A stretch of 64,000 nt of DNA from Halichondria panicea (Eukaryota > Porifera > Demospongiae > Suberitida > Halichondriidae). Within the stretch, counting starts at the first letter, position 1. Each line of letters opens with the position of its first letter. The stretch lies in contig NC_087387.1 of assembly GCF_963675165.1 (NCBI RefSeq), positions 1,185,001-1,249,000 of the forward strand, read 5' to 3'. Shown piece after piece: positions 50,887 through 62,467 of this stretch. The position numbers were made by a program, and so were the translations under genes. The notes beneath the pieces were generated by a model. That model saw nothing but the letters and a program-made list of their open reading frames with translations. It was not told where the DNA came from and ran no database searches.

Positions 50887-51030
50887 TTTCACTTGTAATA
50901 AGATGGTAAAGATCATCATAACACAATCACAAACGATCTTTCCCAAAATTGGCAGCAGGCAGGTAAAGATCGTCAGTACAACTAACTGCTTCTCAGTACA
51001 TACACATAAAACACAGATTGCTACACACAA

Positions 51031-53241
51031 CTAAAATATAACAACAGATTCTTGACTGCGCACATAAACAAAACCATCACTGTCCACAGCTACTCCATAA
51101 AGATCAGTGATATGACCATTACCAAATGATGTGACAAACTGACCGTCTTTAGTGAACACTAACACACGATTGTTACTATCCTCAGCAACATAAACAAAAC
51201 CAGTGACACACACACCATACGGGTCAGACAGATCTCCTTGTCCACTTCCTTTCTTTCCAATCGAGTGAATAAACCGACCATCCATAGTGAGCACTTGAAC
51301 ACGATGATTACCATAGTCAGTGACATACATCATTTGTTCATTGTCCACTGCAACATCCTCTGGGTGGTTAAAATGTCTATTACCAGTTCCCTTTGAACCA
51401 ATCTGCTTGACTGGCTCCAGCTCTGTCGTCAACACTTGGACTCTGTGATTGTCTTGATCGCACACAAACACTTGATCACCAGCGACTGCTATCCCTCGAG
51501 GCCAGTTGAGTTCCTTTGGACCACTTCCCTTCGTCCCAAACCTCTTCAGTAGATCTCCTCTTTTGTTGAACTTGTACACACAGTGTTTGCTGCAGTCACA
51601 GACATAGATGTTGTCCTCCTTGTCTACTGCCATACCATAGATATTGTCAACCCCATGCTTTGATTTGCTGAAGATTTGAATTTGTTTTCCTTTCTTGTCA
51701 AACACCAAAACATCACCACTACCGTCAGTTACAATCAGTTCTTCTAACGAATTAAATGCCATATACCGAGGGTTATTGATTCCTGTTATCACCTTCACTG
51801 GTTTGTCCAGCTTGGTGGGGGGTATTTTAATGAACATAGAGAAGGGGCTTCCTGGGATGGGCTGATCATCCACTGAGATCAGGAGGTGGTGTCGACCACG
51901 TATCCTAGGGGTGTACTCAACGCTGTACACTCCACCCCTCACAGGCACTGCTTGTAGCTGTTGAGATGATTGATCAACTAGCGATTTTAAAACCACTTGT
52001 ATTGTAGGATGCTTTAATTGTGTATTACATTCCACAAGAATCGAAAAATTGTTAGGTTTATCAATTTCAGCAGTTCTAGCTCCATCTCCTTCCACAGTGC
52101 ACTTTGCTGGATCCACTTTACCATCATACACTCTCACATTGTTCTCACACAACTTCTTGAGATCCTCACAAACAAACACTTCGACTCCAAAATCATCTTT
52201 CTCCACTGGATCAGGATTGGCTGCTTCCTTCCCTCGCTTCAACACCTCGGCATCGATTCGACTCACCACCTGCTCTTGCATCGTAATCAGTTCTTCATCA
52301 CTTGCATTCTCCAGTGTACGCTCTACAAAGTCAATCAAACTCTGAGCAGTGCCCAGGGACAGGTCCAGACCCTTCTCTTGAACTGTCAGCTTCTCCATCT
52401 TTGAATCAGCCAAAGCAGAAGATTCTCGTAAAACACGGACCTTGCATCGATCGAGAATATCGTGTAGCTCCTGGAACTTGGCATTCACTTGTCTCTCTGT
52501 CAGTTCTTTCTGGGCCTGAATCTTCTGTTTAGTTCCTTTCACTTGATTCACAGCGGTGCTCAGATCAGGCAGTAGGTTCTTGAGTGGGGAGAGGTGCTCC
52601 GTCAGCTTTTTGCGAGTTGCGGGGGCGGCTTTCTTTACAAATTCGTAATTGTGTCCAGCGTGTTCAATAACGATACAGTCTCGACAGATGAGCTTGTTGC
52701 AATCGAAACAGAAAATCTTTTTTAGTTCTTCGTGATCATCACATTTTGGGGGTGGTAGGTTTTCGAATGTTAGTTCTTTCACTCCGCCCTGTTTGAGCTC
52801 GTCCAGAGTGGAGACGATATGTGTAGCAAACACGGCTTTCATACGTTGATGAGATTCTACACATTTTTCACAGATAAAATTGACACACTGTCGGCAGAAT
52901 GCAGTGGCCTTTCCCCCAGAGCACACTTCACAGGTGGTCTCCAACTTGCCGTGAGCTTTCTCCATCCTCGAGTGGAGTGCTTTCATCCGGTTGATGAAGA
53001 ATGCAGTGGGCAGTCTGTCTGGGTTGTTGTCAGGCAACAGAGTGGGCTCACGACAGTCGGGGCAAGGGAACGGCTGGTTGGGTTGGTAGCGACTGGAGAG
53101 TGTGAGGATGCATTGCTTGCAGTAGTAGTGACAACAAGGGAGCAGCTTTGGCTCCTGGTAGCGGTCATGACAGATGCCACAGGTCACCTCTTGCTCGAGA
53201 TCAGCAACAACTGGATCAACTGGATTAGGTCCTTCGGCCAT
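51031..53241 (-). CDS. TRIM-NHL protein J, 736 aa
   Basis: Full length, with a four-residue gain at the N-terminus (MAEGPNPVDPVVADLEQ). B-box 1 is like I (CEKCVESHQRMKAVF), the filamin stretch is like F, and the tail RSQESVVIF is like I, so it is a mosaic. Blade loops: VTDGSGD, VCDCSKH, VCDQDN, VTDYGN, VAEDSNN; xP residues NWP, NHP, SDP. Other changes: IFSKSKHGVDNIYGMAVDK in blade 1-2. The leader intron donor is shifted a few bases (donor about 53405, acceptor 53255). Confidence 0.92.
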   Translation of the reverse strand: MAEGPNPVDPVVADLEQEVTCGICHDRYQEPKLLPCCHYYCKQCILTLSSRYQPNQPFPCPDCREPTLLPDNNPDRLPTAFFINRMKALHSRMEKAHGKLETTCEVCSGGKATAFCRQCVNFICEKCVESHQRMKAVFATHIVSTLDELKQGGVKELTFENLPPPKCDDHEELKKIFCFDCNKLICRDCIVIEHAGHNYEFVKKAAPATRKKLTEHLSPLKNLLPDLSTAVNQVKGTKQKIQAQKELTERQVNAKFQELHDILDRCKVRVLRESSALADSKMEKLTVQEKGLDLSLGTAQSLIDFVERTLENASDEELITMQEQVVSRIDAEVLKRGKEAANPDPVEKDDFGVEVFVCEDLKKLCENNVRVYDGKVDPAKCTVEGDGARTAEIDKPNNFSILVECNTQLKHPTIQVVLKSLVDQSSQQLQAVPVRGGVYSVEYTPRIRGRHHLLISVDDQPIPGSPFSMFIKIPPTKLDKPVKVITGINNPRYMAFNSLEELIVTDGSGDVLVFDKKGKQIQIFSKSKHGVDNIYGMAVDKEDNIYVCDCSKHCVYKFNKRGDLLKRFGTKGSGPKELNWPRGIAVAGDQVFVCDQDNHRVQVLTTELEPVKQIGSKGTGNRHFNHPEDVAVDNEQMMYVTDYGNHRVQVLTMDGRFIHSIGKKGSGQGDLSDPYGVCVTGFVYVAEDSNNRVLVFTKDGQFVTSFGNGHITDLYGVAVDSDGFVYVRSQESVVIF

Positions 53242-53254
53242 CGTTAGTTCAGAT

Positions 53255-53550
53255 CTGGGGAATGCATTTGTACATTTATTTTATAAAAGTATGAAACTAT
53301 TCGCAACTAGAAATTGAGTACAAGAATGTTCAATAATTGTGCTAAAGTGATCATTAGGTCAAGCTAAAGCTACACCTCTGCAGCTAGTTCAAAAAACGTA
53401 CTTACTCGGAAGTTCCTAGATACTAGATCCTTCAATTTCAGAAGCACATTAAGTTGTTGTTTTGCATGTACCTTGTACTGGTACATGCTACGCCCATTAC
53501 ACAATGTTATAAATCTGATCAGATATGCCCACTTTTTTGTTTCAACACCC
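53255..53550 (-). promoter_or_regulatory. TRIM J leader intron and promoter module
   Basis: Leader intron about 53405-53255 with an altered donor (CGA|GTAAGTACG). Palindrome CATGTACC-7-GGTACATG at 53465-53487, then ataaatctgatcagatatgc at 53509. Confidence 0.5.
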
Positions 53551-53773
53551 ACACTTTTCTTCAAGGAAGCAGTGAAGTGAAGAAGTGAGTGAATAAAATA
53601 CAAATGCATGACCACTGTCCTTGAAATAATGTGCATAGTAGATCTTTATGATATAAAAGTGTTCAAGATACTCACAACCCATTTTCCTTCCCCTTTCCAT
53701 CACAATTCCTGTGACTTGTAGCTGGTACTATTTGCACTAGTAATATTGCAGAGACTGTATGGTACTGACTGCT

Positions 53774-53896
<123 letters not shown>

Positions 53897-53900
53897 GTGC

Positions 53901-55410
53901 AGCTCAGTGCCTCTCTGGTTCAGTGGTAACAATTACCACCCACAATGTAAGTATCATTAGACGGCTATAATTAATTTTGGGTTTGGATTGTCCGATTTCA
54001 ACTGTTTAATGATTTTCTGTATGGTAGCTCAAGGTTAGCCTCTATTCAAGGCTGATTTAATCGGCCTTGAATCGAGGCTAGCTCAAGGTTAAGCTCTTTC
54101 AGATGGCATAAAATTAGTAATTTCTGAGGCCGTTTTGACAAAAAAGCTTGGTGGGTGAAAAGTGCAAAATAGTCTCCATAAACAATGTTGAGCTGAACAT
54201 AATAATTTATTATCATCTTAAAGTGCACTCCCTAAGCTTTCTAAATTATTGTTGGACCAACTGTACGCAAGTTATATAGAGTCCCCTTAGTGATTTTCCA
54301 AAGTGGTTCTGTTTTGCTAGCAATGTTATTGTGCACATTCATGTATCTGTTGTATTAAATGTACACATTGTAATAGCCTCGACCCCAACATTGTAATTGC
54401 ACTGGCTGGTTGGATTGAAGTGGTTGATCACATTTCTCTCCCATGCACAGTGTGTTAATCCTTCACAAATAATCGTTTGTGGAAGTAGTAATAATTATAC
54501 GGTATGGCTAGTATTTACATTTAACAACCTCCAGCTATAGAGTGTTTGTTCCTTCCCTACAGGAAACTGTGTGTCTTGGACAACAGTCACTCACTGCACA
54601 CCATCTACTCCCTCGACCACAGTCCACAAGAGGAGACATTCATCAATAGCTCCTACGTCAGCATAGACCACTCCTCCCCCATCCAGCACACCTTCACCTT
54701 CACCTACGCCCACCCTCACACCACATCCAACAAACCACAAGAGACAGTATTCAATGTGATGATATTTACGGCCGACACTATATCCCCCCCCTCAACCCAC
54801 ACCAAAGCTAGCACAGTGACAGAGAGTATTGATAGAGAGACTGCGAGTGAGACAGTGTCTAATGGAGGGGCAAAGAGAAGAGGATCGTTTGAAGAGATCG
54901 TCAGCCATTTTCCACTGAGGGAGACAGCACAGTTAAATTTGAATAGACGGCAGAATCACAAGACAATTTGCTCAGCAATGATGAGGATGGTTCTGATTAA
55001 AAGCATTCCAGTATATAACATTGTTAATACGTGTATATTGTGCTTCTGTACTTCATGGGCGTATTTTCACAAGGGTACGATATTCAGCATTTTGCTGAGC
55101 TTGCACTGCATTTAGTTACATTTGTAGATAGAAGAGTCAAGGCTATTGCTAGTATCTGTCACTGACTCCTATTCCCCCCCCCGGCCCCCATACACACACA
55201 CACACAGCATCAGCTGCCAACTCCCAATCTGAGGAAGAGGCTATCTATACGCTAACAATCAGCACACCCGACTTGGTGCCCATGGCAATGCTGGTCAGAG
55301 GTGACAGTCGTACTGACAGACACAGACACTGCTCAGGTCACCACACCCATCATAGTCGTGCCCAACGGTGCCACCATGCACACTGAAGCACAATCTAGTA
55401 CTGGAACAAT
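53901..55410 (+). pseudogene. p3: pieces of the unidentified plus-strand gene
   Basis: A small exon-like block follows ctgtgcag at about 53902 but has five extra bases relative to p1. The main block runs from 54563 to a TAA at 54998-55000 and keeps the frame KLCVLDNSHSLHTIYSLDH through FNVMIFTADTIS, with an added Ser near SIDHSSPIQ. The following STVTESIDRETASE tail is then shifted. A 3' block near 55208 reads LPTPNLRKRLS. Divergent from TRIM J, convergent with TRIM K. Confidence 0.4.
54025..54091. repeat. Small hairpin insert flanked by 13-bp direct repeats
   Basis: Arms 54037-54052 and 54064-54079 pair at 15 of 16 positions (agcctc.attcaaggc). The sequence tagctcaaggtta lies on both sides (54025-54037, 54079-54091). 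The homologous place near p1 (about 6718-6735) has a single gtagctcaaagttag, that is, an empty site. Confidence 0.8.
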
Positions 55411-55592
55411 GTACTGCTTCAACATGTTGTTTAATGCTTATAATTTTCATTTTACGTAAGTCTAAATTCTCAAATTTTTGTACACATCACATTTGAAAAC
55501 GGTTAATTAAGATAATACAACCACAGATTTGTCACTCAACACACAAAATTAATAGTAATTATGAAATGCAAACTAGTCATGCAAGACAGCCA

Positions 55593-57794
55593 CTAAAAGA
55601 TAATAACAGATCCGTCACTGCACACATACACAAAACCATCATTGTCCACAGCTACTCCATAAAGATGGGAAGTGATATGACCATTACCAAATGATGTGAC
55701 AAACTGACCGTCTTTAGTAAACACTGACACACGATTGTTATCAAAATCAGCAACATAAACAAAGCTAGTAACACACACACCATGAGGGCGAGACAGATCT
55801 CCTTGTCCACTTCCCTTCTTTCCAATCGAGCGAATAAACCGACCACCCATAGTGAGCACTTGAACACGATGATTACTATAGTCAGTGACATACACCATTT
55901 GTTCATTGTCCACTGCAATATCCTCTGGTCCGTTAAAATGTCCATTACCAGTTCCCTTTGAACCAATCTGCTTGACCAGCCGCTCTGTCGTTAACACTTG
56001 GACTCTGTGGTTGTTCTGATCGCACACAAACACTTGATCACCAGCGACTGCTATCCCTCGAGGCCAGTTGAGTTCCTTTGGACCAATTCCCCTTGTCCCA
56101 AACCTCTTCAGTAGATCTTCTCTTTTGTTGAACTTGTACACACAACTTTCGCCGTTGTCACAGACATATATGTTGTCCTCCTTGTCTACTGCCACACCAG
56201 AGATATTGCTAAACCCATGCTTTGATTTGCTGATGCTTCGAATTCGTTCTCCTTTCTTGTCCAACACCAAAACATCACTGTCTCGATCAGTTACAATCAG
56301 TTCTTCTGATGAGTTGAATGCCATATACCGAGGGTTGTTGATTCCTCTTATCACTCTTACTGGTTTGTCCAGCTTCGTAGGGGGTATTTTGACAAACACA
56401 GAGAAGGGGCTTCCTGGGATGGGCTGATTGTCCACTGAGATCAGGAGGTGGTGTCGACCACGTATCCTAGGGGTGTACTCAACACTGTACACTCCATCCC
56501 TCACAGGCACTGCTTGCAATTGCTGAGATGATTCTTCAACTAGCGATTTTAGAGCCACTTGTATTGTATGATGCTTAAATTGTGTATTACATTCCACAAG
56601 AATCGAAAAATTGTTAAGTGTACTAATTTCAGCAGTTCTAGCTCCATTTCCTTCGACAGTGAACTTTGTTGGATCCACTTTTCCTTCATACACAAAAACG
56701 TTGTTCTCACACAACTTCTTGAGATCCTCAGAAACAAACCCTTCGACTTCAAAATCATCTTTCTCTACTGGATCAAGATTGGCTGCTTCCTTCCCTCGCT
56801 TCACCACCTCGGCATCGATTCGACTCACCACCTGCGATTGCATTGTAATCAGTTCTTCATCACTTGCATTCTCCAGTGTACGCTCTACAAAGGCAATCAA
56901 ACTCTGAGCAGTGCCCAGGGACAGGTCCAGACCCTTCTCTTGAACCGTCAGCTTCTCCATCTTTGAATCAGCTAAAACAGAAGATTTTCGTAAAACACGG
57001 ACCTTGCATTGATCGAGAATATCGTGTAGCTCCTGGAACTTGGCATTCACTTGTCTCTCTGTCAGCTCTTTCTGGGCCTGGATCTTCTGTTTAGTTCCTT
57101 TCACTTGATTCACAGCGGTGCTCAGATCAGGCAGTAGGTTCTTGAGTGGGGAGAGGTGCTCTGTCAGCTTTTTGCGAGTTGCGGGGGCGGCTTTCTTTAC
57201 AAATTCGTAATTGTGTCCAGCATGTTCAATAACGATACAGTCTCGACAGATGAGCTTGTTGCAATCGAAACAGAAAATCTTTTTTAGTTCCTCGTGATCT
57301 TCACATTTTGGGGGTGGTGGGTTTTCGAATGTTAGTTCTTTCACTCCGCCCTGTTTGAGCTGTTCCAGAGTAGAGACGATATGTGTAGCAAACACTTTCA
57401 TACGTTGATGAGGTCTTACACAATCCTCACAGATGAAATTGACACACTGTCGGCAGAATGCAGTGGCTTTTCCCCCAGAGCACATTTCACAAGTAGTCTC
57501 CAACTTGCCGTGGGCTTTCTCCATTCTCGAGTGGAGTGCTTTCATCCGGTTGATGAAGAACGCAGTGGTCAGTCTGTCTGGGTTGTTGTCTGGCAATAGA
57601 GTGGGCTCACGACAGTCGGGGCAGGGGAACGGCTGGTTGGGTCGGTAGCGACTGGAGAGTGTGAGGATGCATTGTTTGCAGTAGTAGTGACAACAAGGGA
57701 GCAGCTTTGGCTCCTGGTAGCGGTCATGACAGATACCACAGGTCACCTCTTGCTCGAGATCAGCAACAACTGGATCAGGTCCTTCGGCCATCAT
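55593..57794 (-). CDS. TRIM-NHL protein K, 733 aa (duplicate of B)
   Basis: Differs from TRIM B at only a few residues, for example ERTLEN for ERTLKN, FEVEGF for FEVKGF, VRDGVY for VRGGVY, PRIRGR for PRVRGR and KPVRVI for KPVGVI. Its NHL blades are identical to B, so unlike the other pairs the propeller has not diverged, consistent with a late duplication. Same MMAEGPDP start and leader acceptor (57808). Upstream DNA lacks the palindrome, as at B. Confidence 0.92.
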   Translation of the reverse strand: MMAEGPDPVVADLEQEVTCGICHDRYQEPKLLPCCHYYCKQCILTLSSRYRPNQPFPCPDCREPTLLPDNNPDRLTTAFFINRMKALHSRMEKAHGKLETTCEMCSGGKATAFCRQCVNFICEDCVRPHQRMKVFATHIVSTLEQLKQGGVKELTFENPPPPKCEDHEELKKIFCFDCNKLICRDCIVIEHAGHNYEFVKKAAPATRKKLTEHLSPLKNLLPDLSTAVNQVKGTKQKIQAQKELTERQVNAKFQELHDILDQCKVRVLRKSSVLADSKMEKLTVQEKGLDLSLGTAQSLIAFVERTLENASDEELITMQSQVVSRIDAEVVKRGKEAANLDPVEKDDFEVEGFVSEDLKKLCENNVFVYEGKVDPTKFTVEGNGARTAEISTLNNFSILVECNTQFKHHTIQVALKSLVEESSQQLQAVPVRDGVYSVEYTPRIRGRHHLLISVDNQPIPGSPFSVFVKIPPTKLDKPVRVIRGINNPRYMAFNSSEELIVTDRDSDVLVLDKKGERIRSISKSKHGFSNISGVAVDKEDNIYVCDNGESCVYKFNKREDLLKRFGTRGIGPKELNWPRGIAVAGDQVFVCDQNNHRVQVLTTERLVKQIGSKGTGNGHFNGPEDIAVDNEQMVYVTDYSNHRVQVLTMGGRFIRSIGKKGSGQGDLSRPHGVCVTSFVYVADFDNNRVSVFTKDGQFVTSFGNGHITSHLYGVAVDNDGFVYVCSDGSVIIF

Positions 57795-58262
57795 TTATAG
57801 TTCAGATCTGGGGAATGCATTTGTAAAAGCATGAAACTAATCTCATGTTTAATTAATGCAAATATTGGCTAGCTAGAAATTGAGTACTAGTCTAGAATGT
57901 TAAATATGTGAATAATAGTTTGCACTAAGTGATCAATTAGGTCAAGCTAAGCTAGACCTCTGCAGCTAGTTGAAAAAACTTACCTACTAGATCTATATCA
58001 GAAGTTCCTTTCAAGCACATTAATTTGTATGAATCTCAGATACGCCCACTTTTTTGTTTCAACGCCCACACTTTTCTTCCCATCATCCATTCACTTCTTC
58101 CAGAGTCTCAAAAGAAGTGAGTCCACATTGAGCATGTATGGAAACAAATTGGATAAAAACCTATATTTATTTGCATACTGCATATTGCTTAGTACAGTCT
58201 ATCTGGCTGTAAACAATCAGGCTCCAGCTATAGAATTGAGTGTGTGTGTTCCTTCCCTACAG

Positions 58263-59510
58263 GAAACTGTGTGTCCTGGACAACAATCACTCACTGCACA
58301 CCCATCTACTCCCTCACCACAGTCCACAAGAGGAGACATTCATCAACAGCTCCTACGTCAGCATAGACCACTTCCCCATCCAGCACACCTTCACCTTCAC
58401 CAACGCCCGCCCACCCTCACACCAGATCCAAAAAACCACAAGAGACGATAATATTATTGGATGATGATATTTACGGCCGACACTATATCCTCCCTCAACC
58501 CACACCAAAGCTAGCACAGTGACAGAGAGTATTGATAGAGGGACTGCGAGGGAGCCACTGTCTAATGGAGGGGCAAAGATAAGAGGATCGTCTTTGAAGA
58601 GATCTTCAGCCATTTTCCACCGAGGAAGACAGCTCAGTTTGAAGAGACGGCAGAATCACAAGACAATTTGTTCAGTGATGATGAGGATGGTCCTGATTAT
58701 GATACGCTGGAGCCTGTTGTCATGGATACGTTGTCAGAGGGTGCTCCTCGAGTTCTCAGTAGCATTGCATACTGAGAAACAAGGTATGTACATGTACCAG
58801 ATTGTGTTGCTATAACAGTCATCATATTCATTACCTCGGCATTCCAATCACTATTGTTGTGTACCATTGTTGATGCACTGTGCTACTGCAGAAGAGGTAC
58901 GACACGCTCGGTGCATCTCTAGCAATTAGTCTCGGATTATCTGCCCACATGTTGTTGTTATTGCTGAGTGTAATCAGGCTAATTGCTTGAGCTGCACTGC
59001 GCCCGTTGTACCTCCTTGAACATTGTGCTGAGCTTGCATTTAATTAGAAGAGTCAAGGCTATTGCTAGTATCTGTAACCGCCCACATGCACACACATTAA
59101 TTTTGATGCTGGTATATTGTGCTATATGTGCTGTACTTCATGGGGGTGTATTTTCGTGAGGGTTCGCTATAAGTATGGTGCTGAGCTTGCACTATATTTG
59201 TATTTGTAGATAGAAGAGTCGGCTATTGCTATATCTGTCACTGACTCCTACCCCCCATATGCACACACTCCCCCCCCCCCCCCACACACACACAGAGCAC
59301 CAGCTGCCAACTCCCAATCTGAGGAATAGGCTATCTACGCTAACAATCAGCACACTTGACTTGGTGCCCATGGCAACGCTGGTCAGAGGTGGGAGTCGTA
59401 CTGGCAGACACAGACACTGCTCAGATCACACCCATCACGCCCACCACAGCAGCACAACTGACGGCACTAGTGGAACAGTGCACTGACTGTATTTGACTCA
59501 CATCTTAGTT
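58263..59510 (+). pseudogene. p4: pieces of the unidentified plus-strand gene
   Basis: Duplicate of p2. Main block from 58263 to a TGA at 58773-58775 (DYDTLEP ... LSSIAY tail); one base is gained early (acacccatctac), so the frame is broken differently from p2. A 3' block near 59302 reads LPTPNLRNRLSTLTISTLDL. The imperfect hairpin of p2 recurs at about 58883-59015. Confidence 0.4.
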
Positions 59511-59720
59511 ATGCTATTACTTTTACGTAAAGTTCATAAATTCGTTCAATCAATAAACAATATACACATATATACTGGTAGACTACAAAACCACAGATAT
59601 ATGCTACTGCACACACACAAATAAGGTAAGTAACAAAGTGAAGACAACCACAAAACACTAAAAGATAACAACAGATCCTTCACTGCACACATACACAAAA
59701 CCACCACTCACTGTCCACAG

Positions 59721-61825
59721 CTACTCCATAAGAGAAGTGATATGACCATTACCAAATGATGTGACAAACTGACCATCTTTAGTGAACACTGACACACGCT
59801 TGTTAGTATACTCAGCAACATAAAGAAAACTACTGACACACACACCACGAGGGCCAGAAAGATCTCCTTGTCCATTTCCTTTCTTTCCAATCGAGTGAAT
59901 AAACCGATCATCCATAGTGAGCACTTGAACATGATGATTACCATAGTCAGTGACATACACCATTTGTACATTGTCCACCGCAACATCCTCTGGTAGGTCA
60001 TTACCAGTTTCCATTAAATCAATCTGCTTGACTGGCCCCAGCTCTGTCGTCAACACTTGGACTCCGTGATTCCCTCGATTGCACACAAACACTTCATCAC
60101 CAGCGACTGCTATCCCTTGAGGGTAGTAGAGTTTTTTTAGAATACTTTCCCTTGTCCCAAACCATTTTAGCAGATATCCTCTTTTGTACACGCAGTGTTT
60201 GTTGCTGCCAGAGACATAGATCTTGTCTTCCTTGTCTACTGCCACACGAGAGATACTGCCAAACCAATGTATTGATTTGCTGATGCTTTGAATTTGTTTT
60301 CCTTTCTTGTCAAACATCAAAATATCATCGTTCCAGTCAGTTACAATCAGTTCTTCTGATGAGTTGAATGCCATATACCGAGGGTTGTTGATTCCTCTTA
60401 TCACCCTCACAGGTTTGTCCAGCTTGGTGGGGGGTATTTTGACGAACACAGAGAAGGGGCTTCCTGAAATAGGCTGGTCGTCCACTGAGATCAGGAGGTG
60501 GTATCGACCACGTACCCTAGGGGTGTACTCAACACTGTACACTCCACCCCTCACAGGCACTGCTTGTAGCTGTTGAGATGATTGATCAGCTAGCAATTTT
60601 AAAGTTGCTTTAGCTTTTGAAAATTGTCGTGGCTGGTGTATATTGATTGAAAAGCAAGCAGGTTTATCGATTTCAGCATTTTTAACTACATCTCCTTCCA
60701 CAGTGCACTTCGTTGGATCCACTGTACCGTCATACACAATAACGTTGTTTTTACACAACTCCTTGAGACCCTTATAAACAAACACCTCAACTCCAAATCA
60801 TCTTTCTCCACTGGATCAGAATTGGCTGCTTCCTTCACCACCTCAGCATCGATTCGACTCACCACCTGCTCTTGCATCGTAATCAGTTCTTCATCACTTG
60901 CATTCTCCAGTGTACGCTCTACAAAGTCAATCAAACTCTGAGCAGTGCCTAGGGACAGGTCCAGATCTTTCTCTTGAACTGTCAGCTTCTCCATCTTTGA
61001 ATCAGCTAAAGCAGAAGATTCTCGTAAAACACGGACTTTGCATCGATCGAGAATATCGTGTAGCTCCTGGAACTTGGCATTCACTTGTCTCTCTGTCAGT
61101 TCTTTCTGGGCCTGTATATTCTGTTTAGTTCCTTTCACTTGATTCACAGCGGTGCTCAGATGAGGCAGTAGGTTCTTGAGTGGAGAGAGGTGCTCCGTCA
61201 GCTTTTTGCGAGTTTCGGGGGCGGCTTTCTTAACTAACTCTGACTTGTGGTCACAATGATCGAATACAACACAGTCTCGACAGATGAGCTTGTTGCAATC
61301 GAAACAAAAAATCTTCTTTGGCTCCTCATGATCCTCGCATTTTGGGGGTAGTGGGCTTTCGAATGTTAGATCTTTCACTCCGCCCTGTTTGAGCTGTTCC
61401 AGAGTAGAGACGATATGTGTAGCAAACACTTTCATACGCTGATGAGATCTTACACAATCCTCACAAATGAACTGGACACACTGTCGGCAGAATGCAGTGG
61501 CCTTTTCCCCAGGGCACATTTCACAGGTGGCCTCTAACTTGCCGTGGGCTTTCTCCATCCTCGAGTGGAGTGCTTTCATCCGGTTGATGAAGAACGCAGT
61601 GGTCAGTCTGTCTGGGTTGTTGTCTGGCAATAGAGTGGGCTCACGACAGTCGGGGCAGGGGAACGGCTGGTTGGGTGGGTAGCGACTGGAGAGTGTGAGG
61701 ATGCATTGCTTGCAGTAGTAGTGACAACGAGGGAGCAGCTTTGGCTCCTGGATGCGGTCATGACAGATGCCACAGGTCACCTCTTGCTCGAGATCAGCAA
61801 CAACTGGATCAGGTTTTTCGGCCAT
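59721..61825 (-). pseudogene. TRIM-NHL L: frameshifted duplicate of C
   Basis: Opens MAEKPDP and follows TRIM C until about 60797, where one A is missing (caactccaaatcat against caactccaaaatcat in C). The frame shifts at EKDDLELRCLF, in the linker before the filamin repeat, and ends about 37 codons later. The filamin and NHL parts continue in another frame from 60785 and share C's shortened end (HITSLME). A 379-residue RING, B-box and coiled-coil product without a propeller remains possible. Confidence 0.88.
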
Positions 61826-62467
61826 CGTTAGAAATTGTTTCTCAGATCTGGTGAATGCAATTGTGTAGAATGTTGAATATTGTATAATTAGCTATATACA
61901 TGTACTATAGTATAGTCTATACCTCTGCAGCTACTGTATGAAGTCTTACCTACAATCAGAAAAAGCTTTCCAGGGTTAAAGCATATGGTCAAAGTAAGCT
62001 ATGAACTGAAGTAGCAGTAAGCTCTAAGTTATGTAAAATTAATGTTATTCATAGCGTTTCACCAGCGCTATAATATTAGTGTTTTAATGAGATTCATTGC
62101 ATTTTGTAGTACAAATTGCGATTTTACTCAGAAATTAATACTCGCGAAAATATGTAATCTGAGATACGCCCACACTTCTTCACAGTCATATATACAGTAC
62201 AGATAATAATTGCAGTTAGGCTATAATAGCTAGTCCAGTCATCATCTTCAGTTCTCAAATGATAATCACTTGTCAACACTAGGGACTTGCTGCTCAGACG
62301 ACGTGGGTCGCTATGACAGCACTCATCAGACTCGTTACACCAGGAGTCCTTCCCGCTTAACGAGGCTCTCTCCAGAGGGGCATCTTGATACCAGCAATTG
62401 GCAGCTTCCTTACAATCTCCTTTCTCACAAGTAGACACTTTGACACCATTAAACAAGTTTGTCGGTG

